The notes: generated by a model not told the origin, from the sequence alone. A stretch of 64,000 nt of DNA from Pseudomonas chlororaphis (GCF_000783395.1 NZ_JSFK01000001.1:62001-126000), one strand, 5' to 3'. Shown: positions 1-14,305, numbered from the stretch's first letter. Made by a program: numbers and translations.

Positions 1-439
1 GGCATGGAGTTCGGCGATCTCGCTTCTGGAACCGATGGTTGCCTATCTGGTTGAGCGCACGAAAGTCAGCCGCGCCTGGGTGACTTTCTGGCTGGCGTTC
101 ATCTGCTGGTTCGTCGGTCTGGGCACGGTGTTCTCCTTCAATATCTGGAAGGAAGCCAAATTTTTCGTGAACGAAGGCGGGATGTTCCATCTCTACCAAT
201 GGGGTGCGCAGAGCGGTCTGGACTTCTTTGGCGTGATCGATTTCTTCACCTCGCGGATCATGTTGCCGCTCGGTGGCCTGTGTTTTGTGCTGTTTGCCGG
301 ATGGGTGATGGGGCGTGAAGCGGTACGCGACGAGTTGTCGATCCGCAACCCGGCACTTTTCGCCCTGTCTTTGTTTTTGATGCGCTACGTGGCGCCCATC
401 GGCATTCTTGTAGTGTTTGCCGCTCAGCTCTGGAAGTAA
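1..439 (+). CDS. Sodium-dependent transporter, SNF (NSS) family, C-terminal part
   Basis: This is the 3' end of a gene that begins before the window; the reading frame is open from base 2 (A-W-S-S-A-I-S-L-L-E-P) and ends with TAA at 437-439. The AW-SAISLLEP-VAYLVER stretch followed by three or four hydrophobic segments (about codons 20-40, 70-100 and 115-140 of what is visible) is typical of bacterial neurotransmitter:sodium symporter proteins, which carry amino acids or related solutes inward with sodium. The substrate cannot be told from this part. The next gene, ratA, starts 7 bases after the stop, so they may be co-transcribed. The family call is fairly secure, the substrate unknown. Confidence 0.75.
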   Translation, partial: AWSSAISLLEPMVAYLVERTKVSRAWVTFWLAFICWFVGLGTVFSFNIWKEAKFFVNEGGMFHLYQWGAQSGLDFFGVIDFFTSRIMLPLGGLCFVLFAGWVMGREAVRDELSIRNPALFALSLFLMRYVAPIGILVVFAAQLWK

Positions 440-446
440 CGCTCAC

Positions 447-881
447 ATGACGACACATATTCAACGATCGGCGCTGCTGCCGTACCCGGCGCAATTTCTC
501 TACGACCTGGTCAACGACGTGGCGCGCTACCCGGAATTTCTGCCGTGGTGCTCGTCCGCTGAAGTGCTGGAAAGTTCGCCGGAGCACATGCGCGCCAGTG
601 TGGGAGTGGCCAAGGGCGGTCTCAGTCAGCATTTTGTGACGCGCAATACGCTGGTGCCGGGGCAGTCGATTGAGATGAACCTGGAAGAAGGTCCGTTCAA
701 TCAGTTGCACGGCGTCTGGGTGTTCAAGGTGTTGAATGAGAAGGCGTGCAAGATCAGTCTGGATCTGTCGTTCGACTATGCCGGGCCGCTGGTGCGTGCG
801 ACGTTGGGGCCGCTGTTCAATCAGGCCGCCAATACGCTGGTGGACGCGTTCTGCCAGCGCGCCAAGCAGATGCATGGTTAA
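447..881 (+). CDS. ratA: RatA/COQ10-like START-domain protein
   Basis: The product is 144 residues and consists of one SRPBCC (START-like) fold: N-terminal H-I-Q-R-S-A-L-L-P-Y-P followed by LYDLVNDVARYPEFLPWC, then the pattern ending in N-TLVDAFCQRA. These are hallmarks of the RatA/COQ10 family. Members are annotated either as a toxin that binds the 50S subunit and blocks 70S formation (E. coli RatA) or as ubiquinone-binding chaperones; the sequence does not decide between them. I chose the ATG at 447 because the family's conserved N-terminus starts there; an upstream in-frame TTG at 417 would overlap the previous gene. It overlaps the next gene (ratB/rnfH-like) by 8 bases, so the two are translationally coupled. 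Confidence 0.82.
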   Translation: MTTHIQRSALLPYPAQFLYDLVNDVARYPEFLPWCSSAEVLESSPEHMRASVGVAKGGLSQHFVTRNTLVPGQSIEMNLEEGPFNQLHGVWVFKVLNEKACKISLDLSFDYAGPLVRATLGPLFNQAANTLVDAFCQRAKQMHG

Positions 882-1188
882 GACTGTGATCGAGATAGAG
901 GTGGTGTACGCGGCCGTGGATCGTCAGGTTTTGCGCTCGGTTAGCGTAAATGAGGGCGCAACGGTGCGGGCTGCGGTGCTTGCGTCGGGTATCGCTAGCG
1001 AGTTCCCTGAGCTGAATCTGACGGAGTGCCCGCTGGGCATCTTCGGCAAAGTGGTGGCTGACCCGGATTCGCGGGTGATTCAGGCGGGCGAGCGCATCGA
1101 GATTTACCGCCCGTTGCTCGCCGATCCAAAAGAGGTTCGCCGTCTGCGTGCGGCCAAGGCTGCCGAAGCCAAGGCCCGAAACGCGTAA
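874..1188 (+). CDS. RnfH-family (RatB-like) ubiquitin-fold protein
   Basis: A 104-residue protein that starts with an ATG inside the end of ratA. The pattern I-E-V-V-Y-A, a middle AV-ASGI, ECPLGIFGK and the end-motif RIEIYRPLLADPKE-RR-RA is diagnostic of the RnfH family (Pfam Ub-RnfH), small beta-grasp proteins of unknown biochemical role. The basic, alanine-rich tail (KAAEAKARNA) is probably disordered. The ratA-rnfH pairing mirrors E. coli ratA-ratB, yet there is no rnf electron-transport operon here, so the name should not be taken as a role in Rnf. A bidirectional terminator lies 17 bases downstream. Confidence 0.8.
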   Translation: MVKTVIEIEVVYAAVDRQVLRSVSVNEGATVRAAVLASGIASEFPELNLTECPLGIFGKVVADPDSRVIQAGERIEIYRPLLADPKEVRRLRAAKAAEAKARNA

Positions 1189-1204
1189 AAACCAAATCGC
1201 AGAC

Positions 1205-1237
1205 AATAAAAAACCCGGAATTTCCGGGTTTTTTATT
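1205..1237. terminator. Bidirectional intrinsic terminator between rnfH-like gene and bamE
   Basis: A near-perfect 16-base inverted repeat around one central base, with CCCGGAA/TTCCGGG in the stem and A-tract/T-tract arms on both sides. It can end transcripts from the plus-strand rnfH-like gene and from the minus-strand bamE. Confidence 0.9.
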
Positions 1238-1247
1238 GCGTCGCAAA

Positions 1248-1775
1248 TTATTGCGGCGAGGTGTCCAGCGGCTCAGGTGTCGGAACCGGAACGGTTTCCA
1301 CACCATCGACGTCCTTCTGGATCTGATCCAGCAAGGAACCTGGCTTCACCGGTTTTTCCGGTTTTGGCTTCTCGGCGTTTTCAGCAGGAGCGGTCACCGT
1401 AGTGCCACTGTCCTTGCCGAGAATGGCTTCGTCACGGCTTACGCCCGGCATAAAGTCACCGGACAGGCTGACAAGCTGGTCGTTTGAGTTGAAAATAACG
1501 CTGATGCGTTCCTGTTGGCGTTCACCGCCACCCGGTTGCAGGCTGTACAGATAATCCCAGCGATCGGCATGGAACGTGTCGACAAGCAGAGGGTTACCCA
1601 TGATAAACCGTACTTGCGGCCGGGTCATTCCCGGGCGTAACTGGTCTATCATGTCCTGCGTGACGACATTGCCCTGCTGGATGTCGATTTTGTAAACCCC
1701 GGGGAATGAACAACCGGCGAGTGCGAGCAGTCCCACAAAGGTGAAACTGGTTAGCAAGAGCTTGGTGTTTTGCAT
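1248..1775 (-). CDS. bamE: BamE (OmlA/SmpA) outer-membrane lipoprotein
   Basis: A 175-residue lipoprotein of the BAM complex, which folds beta-barrel proteins into the outer membrane. The signal peptide ends in a lipobox L-A-L-A-G-C with Cys22 as the lipidated residue. The core pattern [18 protein letters not shown] and V-R-F-I-M-G-N-P-L is characteristic of BamE. It is longer than E. coli BamE (about 113 residues) because of a C-terminal extension rich in Pro, Glu and Lys (roughly residues 130-175), as is usual in Pseudomonas OmlA. It is divergent from fur with a 97-base shared promoter region, as in P. aeruginosa. Confidence 0.93.
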   Translation of the reverse strand: MQNTKLLLTSFTFVGLLALAGCSFPGVYKIDIQQGNVVTQDMIDQLRPGMTRPQVRFIMGNPLLVDTFHADRWDYLYSLQPGGGERQQERISVIFNSNDQLVSLSGDFMPGVSRDEAILGKDSGTTVTAPAENAEKPKPEKPVKPGSLLDQIQKDVDGVETVPVPTPEPLDTSPQ

Positions 1776-1872
1776 CGGTGGGCGACTTCCACTATCTTGG
1801 CTGGGACAACGTAAACGCCGATCATACCCGCATTAAGAGAAGCTGCGAAGCAGCATCGCGAGAAAGCTGACC

Positions 1873-2277
1873 ATGGTTGAAAATAGCGAACTACGCAAAG
1901 CCGGCCTTAAAGTGACCCTGCCACGGGTCAAGATCCTGCAAATGCTCGACTCTACAGAGCAGCGTCACATGAGCGCCGAGGACGTCTACAAGGCGTTGAT
2001 GGAAGCTGGCGAGGACGTCGGTCTGGCCACGGTTTACCGTGTTCTGACCCAGTTCGAAGCGGCTGGCCTCGTGGTCCGTCACAACTTCGACGGCGGCCAC
2101 GCGGTTTTTGAGTTGGCCGACAGTGGTCACCACGACCACATGGTTAACGTGGAAACCGGTGAGGTTGTCGAATTCGTCAGCCCGGAAATCGAAAAGCTCC
2201 AGAAGGCAATTGCCGAGGAGCACGGTGTCGAGTTGGTGGATCACAATCTGGTGCTGTACATCCGCAAGAAAAAGTAA
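1873..2277 (+). CDS. fur: Ferric uptake regulator Fur
   Basis: A 134-residue metal-dependent repressor of iron uptake genes. The N-terminal winged helix (LRKAGLKVTLPRVKIL, then T-V-Y-R-V-L-T-Q-F) binds DNA, and the C-terminal part has the metal ligands, including the H-H-D-H-M cluster at about residues 86-90 and D-H-N-L-V near the end. It ends in the basic RKKK tail seen in Pseudomonas Fur. There is no cysteine anywhere in the protein, so the structural Cys4 zinc site of E. coli Fur cannot exist. Likely targets in this window are the divergent TonB-receptor and piuC genes near 53.1 kb, which share a Fur-box-like site. Confidence 0.97.
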   Translation: MVENSELRKAGLKVTLPRVKILQMLDSTEQRHMSAEDVYKALMEAGEDVGLATVYRVLTQFEAAGLVVRHNFDGGHAVFELADSGHHDHMVNVETGEVVEFVSPEIEKLQKAIAEEHGVELVDHNLVLYIRKKK

Positions 2278-2311
2278 GCATGTCGCGCGAATTTCACATT
2301 CGCGAAACGAA

Positions 2312-2337
2312 CGAAGGCGACCCAAGGGTCGCCTTCG
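2312..2337. terminator. Hairpin between convergent fur and recN
   Basis: A perfect 12-base-pair stem (CGAAGGCGACCC / GGGTCGCCTTCG) with a two-base centre lies between the ends of fur and recN. The following T-rich stretch is weak (TGCTTTCTGT), so it may act mainly as an mRNA end or a bidirectional terminator. Confidence 0.7.
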
Positions 2338-2352
2338 TGCTTTCTGTCGTTC

Positions 2353-4026
2353 CTAAACCTTGGCGGTGACGACCATTTTTTTCGCGTGAGCCAGGGACTC
2401 TTTAGTCAGATCAATGCCGCCGAGCATGCGCGCCACTTCTTCTATGCGGTCGTTCTTGCTCAATTTGGAGACGGCAGTGTGAGTCGCCTCTTCACCACGC
2501 ACCTTGTGCACGAACAGATGCTGATGGCCCTGCGCTGCCACTTGCGGCAAGTGCGTCACGGTCAGTACCTGGCCGCGATCCCCGAGACGGCGCAACAGTT
2601 GGCCGACAATTTCAGCCGTCGGGCCGCCGATGCCGACGTCCACTTCGTCGAACACCAGTGTCGGAACGCGGGAGGTCTGTGCGGTGATCACCTGAATCGC
2701 CAGGCTGATCCGCGACAGCTCACCGCCGGAAGCGACTTTTGCCAGTGCCTTCAGCGGCTGGCCCGGGTTGGCGCTGACCAGCAATTCGACCTGTTCCAGC
2801 CCGTTAGGCAGTAACTCATCGCTGCTATTGGCCTTCAATTCGATAGTGAATCGGCCGCCAGGCATACCCAGTCGCTGAATCTCCTGCTCAACCGCGCTGG
2901 CGAGACTGCCGGCAGCCTGATGCCGCAAATCGCTCAGTTCCCGTGCCCTCTCTTGATAGTGGCGGGCATAGGAGGCCAGCTCTTCACCGAGGCGCTCGAT
3001 GGATTCGTCATTGGCGTTGAGGGTTTCGATTTCATCCAGCAACTTCTGTTGCATCTCACCCACTTCGGTCGGCTGGATCCGGTGCTTGCGCGCCAGGGTG
3101 TAGATCGCGTCGAGCCGTTCTTCCAGATATTGCAGGCGTGCCGGATCGGCATCGAAGTTATCGAGGAAACGATTGAGTTCGCCAACGGCCTCCTCGACCT
3201 GGATCTGCGCACTGGTCAGCAGGCTGCTGGCTTCGCCCAGTGCGCCGACCGAGTTATTCACGCTCGACAGACGATTGAGGCTGGCGGTCAGCGCATTCAA
3301 TACATTGCCGGAATCGCTCTCGCTGCATTGCTCGACCACTTGCCGGCAAATGCCCAGCAGCGTCTCGGCGTTGGTCAGGTTTTTGTGTTCCTGCTCCAGT
3401 TGCTCCAGCTCGTTATCACCGAGGCCGAGGTTTTCCAGCTCTTCGAGTTGATAGCTGAGCAATTGATGGCGCGCGCGTTGTTCGTCGCCGGAATTGGAGA
3501 GGCGCTCCAGTTCCTGGCGAGTCTGCCGCCAGCGCTGGGCGGCGAGTTGAACCTGGCGAGCCAGATCAGTAGCGCCGGCGTACTCGTCCAGCAGGCGACG
3601 ATGGGTATCGGTCTTCAGCAGGGACTGGTGTTCATGCTGGCTGTGGATATCGATCAACAATTCGCCCAGCGACTTGAGGTCACCGAGTGGGCAAGGGGTG
3701 CCGTTGATATAGCCGCGCGAACGACCTTCCGAGGTGATCACCCGACGCAGAATGCACGGGCCATCAGTCTCCAGATCGCGCTCGGCCAGCCAGGCGCTGG
3801 CTTCAGGGATGTCCGCCAGATCGAAGGTCGCGAGGATATCGGCCTTGTCGGCGTCGGGGCGCACCACGCCGCTGTCGGCGCGATCGCCGAGGGTCAGGCC
3901 CAGCGCGTCGAGCATGATCGACTTGCCAGCGCCGGTTTCACCCGTGATCACGCTCATCCCGCGATCGAGTTCGAGATCGAGATGTTCAACGATGGCGTAG
4001 TTATGTACGGACAGGTGCACCAGCAT
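2353..4026 (-). CDS. recN: DNA repair protein RecN
   Basis: A 557-residue SMC-like ATPase that acts in double-strand-break repair. The Walker A motif G-E-T-G-A-G-K-S lies at about residues 29-36, a long helical coiled-coil region occupies the middle, and the C-terminal half has the signature A-S-G-G-E-L-S-R and Walker B L-V-F-D-E-V-D. The start at 4026 (MLVHLSVHNYAIVE) is the conserved N-terminus; an in-frame codon 15 bases upstream is less likely. A LexA-type box is centred about 32 bases upstream of the start, so the gene should be induced by DNA damage. It converges on fur. Confidence 0.96.
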   Translation of the reverse strand: MLVHLSVHNYAIVEHLDLELDRGMSVITGETGAGKSIMLDALGLTLGDRADSGVVRPDADKADILATFDLADIPEASAWLAERDLETDGPCILRRVITSEGRSRGYINGTPCPLGDLKSLGELLIDIHSQHEHQSLLKTDTHRRLLDEYAGATDLARQVQLAAQRWRQTRQELERLSNSGDEQRARHQLLSYQLEELENLGLGDNELEQLEQEHKNLTNAETLLGICRQVVEQCSESDSGNVLNALTASLNRLSSVNNSVGALGEASSLLTSAQIQVEEAVGELNRFLDNFDADPARLQYLEERLDAIYTLARKHRIQPTEVGEMQQKLLDEIETLNANDESIERLGEELASYARHYQERARELSDLRHQAAGSLASAVEQEIQRLGMPGGRFTIELKANSSDELLPNGLEQVELLVSANPGQPLKALAKVASGGELSRISLAIQVITAQTSRVPTLVFDEVDVGIGGPTAEIVGQLLRRLGDRGQVLTVTHLPQVAAQGHQHLFVHKVRGEEATHTAVSKLSKNDRIEEVARMLGGIDLTKESLAHAKKMVVTAKV

Positions 4027-4050
4027 AAAGGCCGCTCCCAAGCTTTAGGT

Positions 4051-4066
4051 CTGGTTATTTATACAG
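4051..4066. promoter_or_regulatory. LexA (SOS) box upstream of recN
   Basis: CTGGTTATTTATACAG on the plus strand (CTGTATAAATAACCAG read towards recN) fits the CTG-N10-CAG LexA consensus, with the favoured TATA after CTG. It ends 25 bases before the recN start codon, a standard position for SOS control. Confidence 0.85.
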
Positions 4067-4185
4067 TGTTTTGTTTCAGGCTGACAATGCCCGCCCTTAG
4101 CTCGATTTGCTTGAAGGTCAAATCTGCTTAGCGCATTGAGGAATGAAGATTCGACACTTTTTTGTAGGGTTAATGCTTGAAGGCC

Positions 4186-4215
4186 CTTGAAGCCTGATTT
4201 TGCGGCCCCATATAT
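4186..4215 (+). promoter_or_regulatory. Sigma-32 heat-shock promoter of grpE
   Basis: CTTGAAG (4186-4192) and CCCCATATAT (4206-4215) are separated by 13 bases, a very close match to the sigma-32 consensus (CTTGAA, 13-17 bases, CCCCAT-T). It sits about 50 bases before the grpE start. Confidence 0.88.
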
Positions 4216-4266
4216 CGGGGCAGAAGCGCGAGTCAGGCTCGCGGACGAAATTGAAAGGAGAATTCT

Positions 4267-4833
4267 ATGGCTGACGAACAGACAGTAGATACGCAAAACC
4301 CAGAAGCCAATCAGGCGCCCGAAGGTTCGGGTGATGACCTGGCGACCCGTGTACAAGTGCTCGAAGAGCAATTGGCCGCCGCGCAGGATCAATCTCTGCG
4401 TGTTGCTGCCGATCTGCAGAACGTCCGTCGCCGTGCCGAACAGGACGTCGAGAAGGCGCACAAGTTTGCCCTCGAAAAATTTGCCGGCGACCTGCTGCCG
4501 ATCGTCGATAGCCTGGAGCGCGGCCTCGAGCTGTCGAACCCGGACGACGAAAGCATCCGCCCGATGCGCGAAGGTATCGAGCTGACGCTGAAAATGTTCC
4601 ACGACACCCTCAAGCGTTATCAGCTGGAAGCGATCGATCCGCATGGCGAACCGTTCAACGCCGTTCAGCATCAGGCGATGGCCATGCAGGAAAGCGCCGA
4701 CGTAGAACCGAACAGCGTTCTGAAGGTGTTCCAGAAGGGCTACCAGCTCAACGGTCGCCTGCTGCGTCCGGCCATGGTTGTGGTCAGCAAGGCGCCTGCG
4801 CCAATTTCGCCTTCGATTGACGAGAAGGCTTGA
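4267..4833 (+). CDS. grpE: Nucleotide exchange factor GrpE
   Basis: A 188-residue dimeric cochaperone that releases ADP from DnaK. An acidic N-terminal segment is followed by a long helix (about residues 30-85, with [14 protein letters not shown]) and a C-terminal beta domain with the family signature ([30 protein letters not shown]). A good ribosome-binding site (AAAGGAG) precedes the ATG. It is the first gene of the grpE-dnaK-dnaJ cluster and has its own sigma-32 promoter; its stop codon overlaps the next sigma-32 promoter. Confidence 0.97.
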   Translation: MADEQTVDTQNPEANQAPEGSGDDLATRVQVLEEQLAAAQDQSLRVAADLQNVRRRAEQDVEKAHKFALEKFAGDLLPIVDSLERGLELSNPDDESIRPMREGIELTLKMFHDTLKRYQLEAIDPHGEPFNAVQHQAMAMQESADVEPNSVLKVFQKGYQLNGRLLRPAMVVVSKAPAPISPSIDEKA

Positions 4834-4857
4834 AATTAGCCGCAAGGCCCCCATTTA
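4829..4857 (+). promoter_or_regulatory. Sigma-32 promoter of dnaK overlapping the grpE stop codon
   Basis: CTTGAAA (4829-4835) and CCCCATTTA (4849-4857) are 13 bases apart, again a near-consensus heat-shock promoter. The TGA stop of grpE is part of the -35 element. It would give dnaK a heat-inducible transcript of its own in addition to read-through from grpE. Confidence 0.88.
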
Positions 4858-4935
4858 GAAGTCAAGCGTTTAAGTATTACCGCAGTCAGCCACCACTGCT
4901 GCGGCAAAAAAATCCAAAGTTTCGGGAGAGTTAAC

Positions 4936-6852
<1,917 letters not shown>

Positions 6853-6906
6853 GTTGTTGGTCGGCCGGTTGACTGCCTTTAGGCAGTGACTGGTAGGATG
6901 TCGCCG

Positions 6907-6926
6907 CGCGGGAGCTAGCTCCCGCG
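6907..6926. repeat. Perfect 20-base palindrome in the dnaK-dnaJ gap
   Basis: CGCGGGAGCTAGCTCCCGCG is a perfect 10+10 palindrome in the 297-base gap (6853-7149). As RNA it would form a GC-rich hairpin but has no T-tract, so it looks like an mRNA-stabilising or processing element rather than a terminator; a protein-binding site is also possible. I saw no convincing heat-shock promoter for dnaJ in the rest of the gap. Confidence 0.6.
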
Positions 6927-7149
6927 TTGGCGTATCTGGAATACGCGAATTTTTACAGCATGCGACAAGCCTCGCGTGTTGGCGGTATGGCCGGGAATGC
7001 TCCTGCTTTTCGCGCCGCAAGTACCGCAAGAAACAAAGACCAGGATCGTTGAATTGACGTGAGTTGGGTCCGGGCCTGTATTGGGGCTCAACGAGTTTGG
7101 CCATCCTCAGGAGGGGTTTGCCGAACGTCCTCAAGAGTGCAGAAGACTT

Positions 7150-8274
7150 ATGGCAAAGCGTGACTATTACGAAGTGTTGGGTGTTGAGCGCGGCTCAAGC
7201 GATGCGGACCTGAAGAAGGCTTACCGTCGTCTGGCGATGAAGCACCACCCGGACCGTAATCCCGATGACAAAGCGTCGGAAGAACTGTTCAAAGAGGCCA
7301 ACGAGGCCTACGAAGTGCTGTCCGACTCAAGCAAGCGTGCGGCGTACGATCAGTACGGCCATGCCGGCGTCGACCCGAGCATGGGCGGCGGTGGTGCCGG
7401 TTTCGGCGGTCAGAACTTCTCGGACATCTTTGGTGATGTCTTCAGTGATTTCTTCGGTGGCGGTCGCGGCGGTTCCCGTGGCGGCGCTCAGCGTGGCAGC
7501 GACTTGCGCTACACCCTGGAGTTGAATCTGGAAGAAGCGGTGCGCGGCACGTCGGTGAATATCCGCGTTCCGACACTGGTCAACTGCAAGCCGTGCGATG
7601 GTTCCGGCGCGAAGAAAGGCTCGTCGCCATCGACGTGCCCGACCTGCGGTGGTATCGGTCAGGTGCGCATGCAGCAGGGCTTCTTCTCGGTGCAGCAAAC
7701 CTGCCCGCGTTGCCATGGCCAGGGCAAGATCATTTCCGATCCGTGCGACTCCTGCCACGGTGACGGTCGCGTTGAAGAGTACAAAACCCTGTCGGTCAAA
7801 GTGCCGGCCGGTGTCGATACCGGCGACCGCATTCGTCTGTCCGGCGAAGGCGAGGCGGGTACGCAGGGCGGTCCGACGGGCGACCTGTATGTGGTCATCA
7901 ATGTCCGCGAGCACGACATTTTCCAGCGCGATGGCAAGCATCTGTTCTGCGAAGTGCCAATCAGCTTCGTCGATGCGGCGCTGGGCGGCGAGCTGGAAAT
8001 TCCGACCCTCGACGGTCGCGTCAAACTGAAAATCCCTGAAGGCACCCAGACTGGCAAGCAGTTCCGTGTGCGCGGTAAAGGCGTGGCGCCGGTGCGTGGC
8101 GGTGGTGCGGGCGACTTGATGTGCCGTGTGGCGGTCGAGACTCCGGTGAACCTGAACCGTCGTCAGCGAGAACTGCTGGAAGAATTCCGCAGCTCGCTGG
8201 CCGACGACAATAGCCACTCGCCGAAAACCACCGGTTGGTTCGACGGTGTGAAGCGCTTCTTCGGCGATCTGTAA
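7150..8274 (+). CDS. dnaJ: Chaperone DnaJ (Hsp40)
   Basis: A 374-residue type I Hsp40 that stimulates DnaK's ATPase. The J domain has the HPD motif at residues 33-35, followed by a Gly/Phe-rich linker (about 75-115), and four zinc-binding CxxCxGxG repeats ([32 protein letters not shown]). The start [11 protein letters not shown] at 7150 is the conserved N-terminus; an in-frame TTG at 7081 would add 23 residues with no family support. It is followed by dapB 9 bases later, so the two are probably co-transcribed. Confidence 0.97.
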   Translation: MAKRDYYEVLGVERGSSDADLKKAYRRLAMKHHPDRNPDDKASEELFKEANEAYEVLSDSSKRAAYDQYGHAGVDPSMGGGGAGFGGQNFSDIFGDVFSDFFGGGRGGSRGGAQRGSDLRYTLELNLEEAVRGTSVNIRVPTLVNCKPCDGSGAKKGSSPSTCPTCGGIGQVRMQQGFFSVQQTCPRCHGQGKIISDPCDSCHGDGRVEEYKTLSVKVPAGVDTGDRIRLSGEGEAGTQGGPTGDLYVVINVREHDIFQRDGKHLFCEVPISFVDAALGGELEIPTLDGRVKLKIPEGTQTGKQFRVRGKGVAPVRGGGAGDLMCRVAVETPVNLNRRQRELLEEFRSSLADDNSHSPKTTGWFDGVKRFFGDL

Positions 8275-9090
<816 letters not shown>

Positions 9091-9106
9091 TTCATTGCTG
9101 AACCCG

Positions 9107-9135
9107 GCGCAAACGCCCTGTTTGCGCTGGTTTTT
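9107..9135 (+). terminator. Intrinsic terminator after dapB
   Basis: GCGCAAAC-(5 bases)-GTTTGCGC is a perfect 8-base-pair stem followed by TGGTTTTT, starting 16 bases after the dapB stop. Confidence 0.85.
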
Positions 9136-9220
9136 CTCCGCTCGGCGACGACCTGTCGCATTCTCCGGCCTTTTAGGCTCTTTAGCGGTGGACCAAAAAA
9201 GCCTTTTTCTGTAAGCTACA

Positions 9221-9243
9221 GCTTTAGTGTGTCCACTAAAAGC
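9221..9243 (+). promoter_or_regulatory. Upstream hairpin of the carA leader
   Basis: GCTTTAGTG and CACTAAAAGC form a nine-pair stem with one bulged A. The GTCCAC at 9230-9235 inside this hairpin can instead pair with GTGGAC at 9188-9193, so the leader has two mutually exclusive folds ahead of the terminator at 9265-9302. A T-rich tract (about 9203-9209) lies between. The layout suggests attenuation control of carAB; the promoter itself was not clearly identified. Confidence 0.45.
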
Positions 9244-9258
9244 GCGCAGAATAATTCA

Positions 9259-9351
9259 GTGAAGAAGCGGGGTGACGTGTCCATACGTCACTCCGCTTTT
9301 TTACAACCTGCGATCGCCCTTTCATGCGTTATTTACGGGAGGTCTTCTTGA
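9259..9351 (+). CDS. Possible carA leader ORF running through the attenuator
   Basis: A 30-codon frame opens with GTG at 9259, runs through the whole terminator hairpin and ends with TGA at 9349-9351, overlapping the TTG start of carA (TTGA). A ribosome on it would melt the terminator and be delivered to the carA start, as in pyrBI-type attenuation. The ribosome-binding site before the GTG is weak, and this is inferred from layout alone. Confidence 0.3.
   Translation: MKKRGDVSIRHSAFLQPAIALSCVIYGRSS
9265..9302 (+). terminator. Strong terminator (probable attenuator) in front of carA
   Basis: A 14-base-pair stem (one G-U pair) with a six-base loop GTCCAT is followed by a run of six T. It lies 46 bases before the carA start, separate from the dapB terminator 130 bases upstream, so it most likely regulates carAB rather than ends dapB transcripts. 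Confidence 0.8.
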
Positions 9352-10484
9352 CTAAGCCAGCCATACTTGCCCTTGCTGATGGCAGCATTTTTCGCGGCGA
9401 AGCCATTGGTGCCGACGGTCAAACCGTTGGTGAGGTGGTGTTCAACACCGCAATGACCGGCTATCAGGAAATCCTTACCGATCCTTCCTACGCCCAACAG
9501 ATCGTTACCCTGACTTACCCGCACATCGGCAACACCGGCACCACGCCGGAAGATGCTGAGTCCGACCGCGTCTGGTCCGCTGGCCTGGTCATCCGTGACC
9601 TGCCGCTGGTAGCGAGCAACTGGCGTAACACGATGTCCCTGTCCGACTACCTGAAAGCCAACAACGTTGTGGCCATCGCCGGTATCGACACCCGCCGCCT
9701 GACCCGCATCCTGCGTGAAAAAGGCGCACAGAACGGCTGCATCATGGCCGGCGACAACATCTCCGAAGAAGCGGCAATCGCCGCGGCGCAAGGCTTCCCG
9801 GGCCTGAAGGGCATGGATCTGGCGAAAGTCGTCAGCACCAAGACCCAATACGAATGGCGCTCGACTGTCTGGGATCTGAAGACCGACAGCCACGCGACCA
9901 TCGAAGCCTCCGAGCTGCCTTACCACGTGGTTGCCTACGACTACGGCGTCAAGGTCAACATCCTGCGCATGCTGGTCGAGCGCGGCTGCCGCGTCACCGT
10001 GGTGCCTGCCCAGACTCCAGCTGCCGATGTGCTGGCACTGAAGCCGGACGGCGTATTCCTGTCCAACGGCCCTGGTGATCCGGAGCCATGCGACTACGCG
10101 ATCAAGGCGATCAAGGAAGTGCTGGAAACCGAAATTCCGGTATTCGGCATCTGCCTCGGTCACCAACTGCTGGCACTGGCCTCCGGCGCCAAGACCCTGA
10201 AAATGGGCCACGGCCACCACGGTGCCAACCACCCGGTGCAGGATCTGGACACTGGCGTCGTGATGATCACCAGCCAGAACCACGGTTTCGCGGTAGACGA
10301 AGAAACCCTGCCAGCCAACGTGCGTGCGATCCACAAATCGCTGTTCGACGGCACCCTGCAAGGCATCGAGCGCACCGACAAGAGCGCGTTCAGCTTCCAG
10401 GGCCACCCTGAAGCGAGCCCGGGCCCGAACGATGTCGCGCCACTGTTCGACCGCTTCATCAACGAGATGGCCAAGCGACGCTAA
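9348..10484 (+). CDS. carA: Carbamoyl-phosphate synthase small subunit
   Basis: A 378-residue glutaminase subunit that feeds ammonia to CarB for arginine and pyrimidine synthesis. The C-terminal class I amidotransferase domain has the nucleophile in F-G-I-C-L-G-H-Q (Cys269, the same number as E. coli). I start it at TTG 9348 because GGGAGG lies 5 bases upstream and the protein then begins with the family's (M)[11 protein letters not shown]; an in-frame ATG at 9324 has no ribosome-binding site. The leader has an attenuator. It is followed by carB after 126 bases. Confidence 0.95.
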   Translation: MTKPAILALADGSIFRGEAIGADGQTVGEVVFNTAMTGYQEILTDPSYAQQIVTLTYPHIGNTGTTPEDAESDRVWSAGLVIRDLPLVASNWRNTMSLSDYLKANNVVAIAGIDTRRLTRILREKGAQNGCIMAGDNISEEAAIAAAQGFPGLKGMDLAKVVSTKTQYEWRSTVWDLKTDSHATIEASELPYHVVAYDYGVKVNILRMLVERGCRVTVVPAQTPAADVLALKPDGVFLSNGPGDPEPCDYAIKAIKEVLETEIPVFGICLGHQLLALASGAKTLKMGHGHHGANHPVQDLDTGVVMITSQNHGFAVDEETLPANVRAIHKSLFDGTLQGIERTDKSAFSFQGHPEASPGPNDVAPLFDRFINEMAKRR

Positions 10485-10517
10485 GCGTTCGCCTTGAGAC
10501 TGTAGAGAGAAGCCTCT

Positions 10518-10549
10518 CGAGGGCGGCCCCGACAGCGGTGGCCCCCTCG
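10518..10549 (+). other. GC-rich hairpin between carA and carB
   Basis: CGAGGG/CCCTCG and GGCC/GGCC pair around a loop that can add CCG/CGG. No T-tract follows. It may stabilise or punctuate the carAB message. In P. aeruginosa, as I recall, a separate gene lies between carA and carB; here the gap is only 126 bases. Confidence 0.55.
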
Positions 10550-10610
10550 GGACTTCAGAAATCGATCAAGACGGCTTGCCGACTGACCTGCGGATTTGAG
10601 TGACAAACCC

Positions 10611-13828
<3,218 letters not shown>

Positions 13829-13832
<4 letters not shown>

Positions 13833-14305
13833 TCAAATACCCAATGACCGTCCAGGGCGCTAAAGCCCTGGAAGAAGAACACGCTCACCTGACCAAGGTC
13901 GTCCGTCCGAAGCTCAGCCAGGACATCGGTACGGCCCGCGAGTTGGGTGACTTGAAGGAAAACGCTGAATACCATGCCGCCCGCGAACAGCAGGGCATGG
14001 TCGAGGCGCGGATTCGCGACATCGAAGGCCGGATTCAGAATCAGGTCATTATCGATGTCACGACCATCCCGCACACTGGCAAGGTGATTTTCGGCACGAC
14101 CGTCGAAATCGCCAACGTCGAGACCGATGAAAGCGTCACTTACCACATCGTGGGTGAGGATGAGGCTGACTTCAAACTCGGCAAGATTTCGGTCGGCTCG
14201 CCTTTGGCCCGTGCCTTGATCGGCAAGGAAGAGGGCGATGTGGTCGCCGTGAAAACGCCGAGTGGCGTTATCGAGTACGAGATTGTCGAAGTCCGTCACA
14301 TCTGA
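13829..14305 (+). CDS. greA: Transcription elongation factor GreA
   Basis: A 158-residue factor that stimulates RNA cleavage by backtracked RNA polymerase. The N-terminal coiled coil carries the tip acidic residues in [13 protein letters not shown] (about residues 37-49), and the C-terminal FKBP-like domain has [10 protein letters not shown]. It overlaps carB by 4 bases. A perfect 9-base-pair hairpin follows 5 bases after the stop. Confidence 0.97.
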
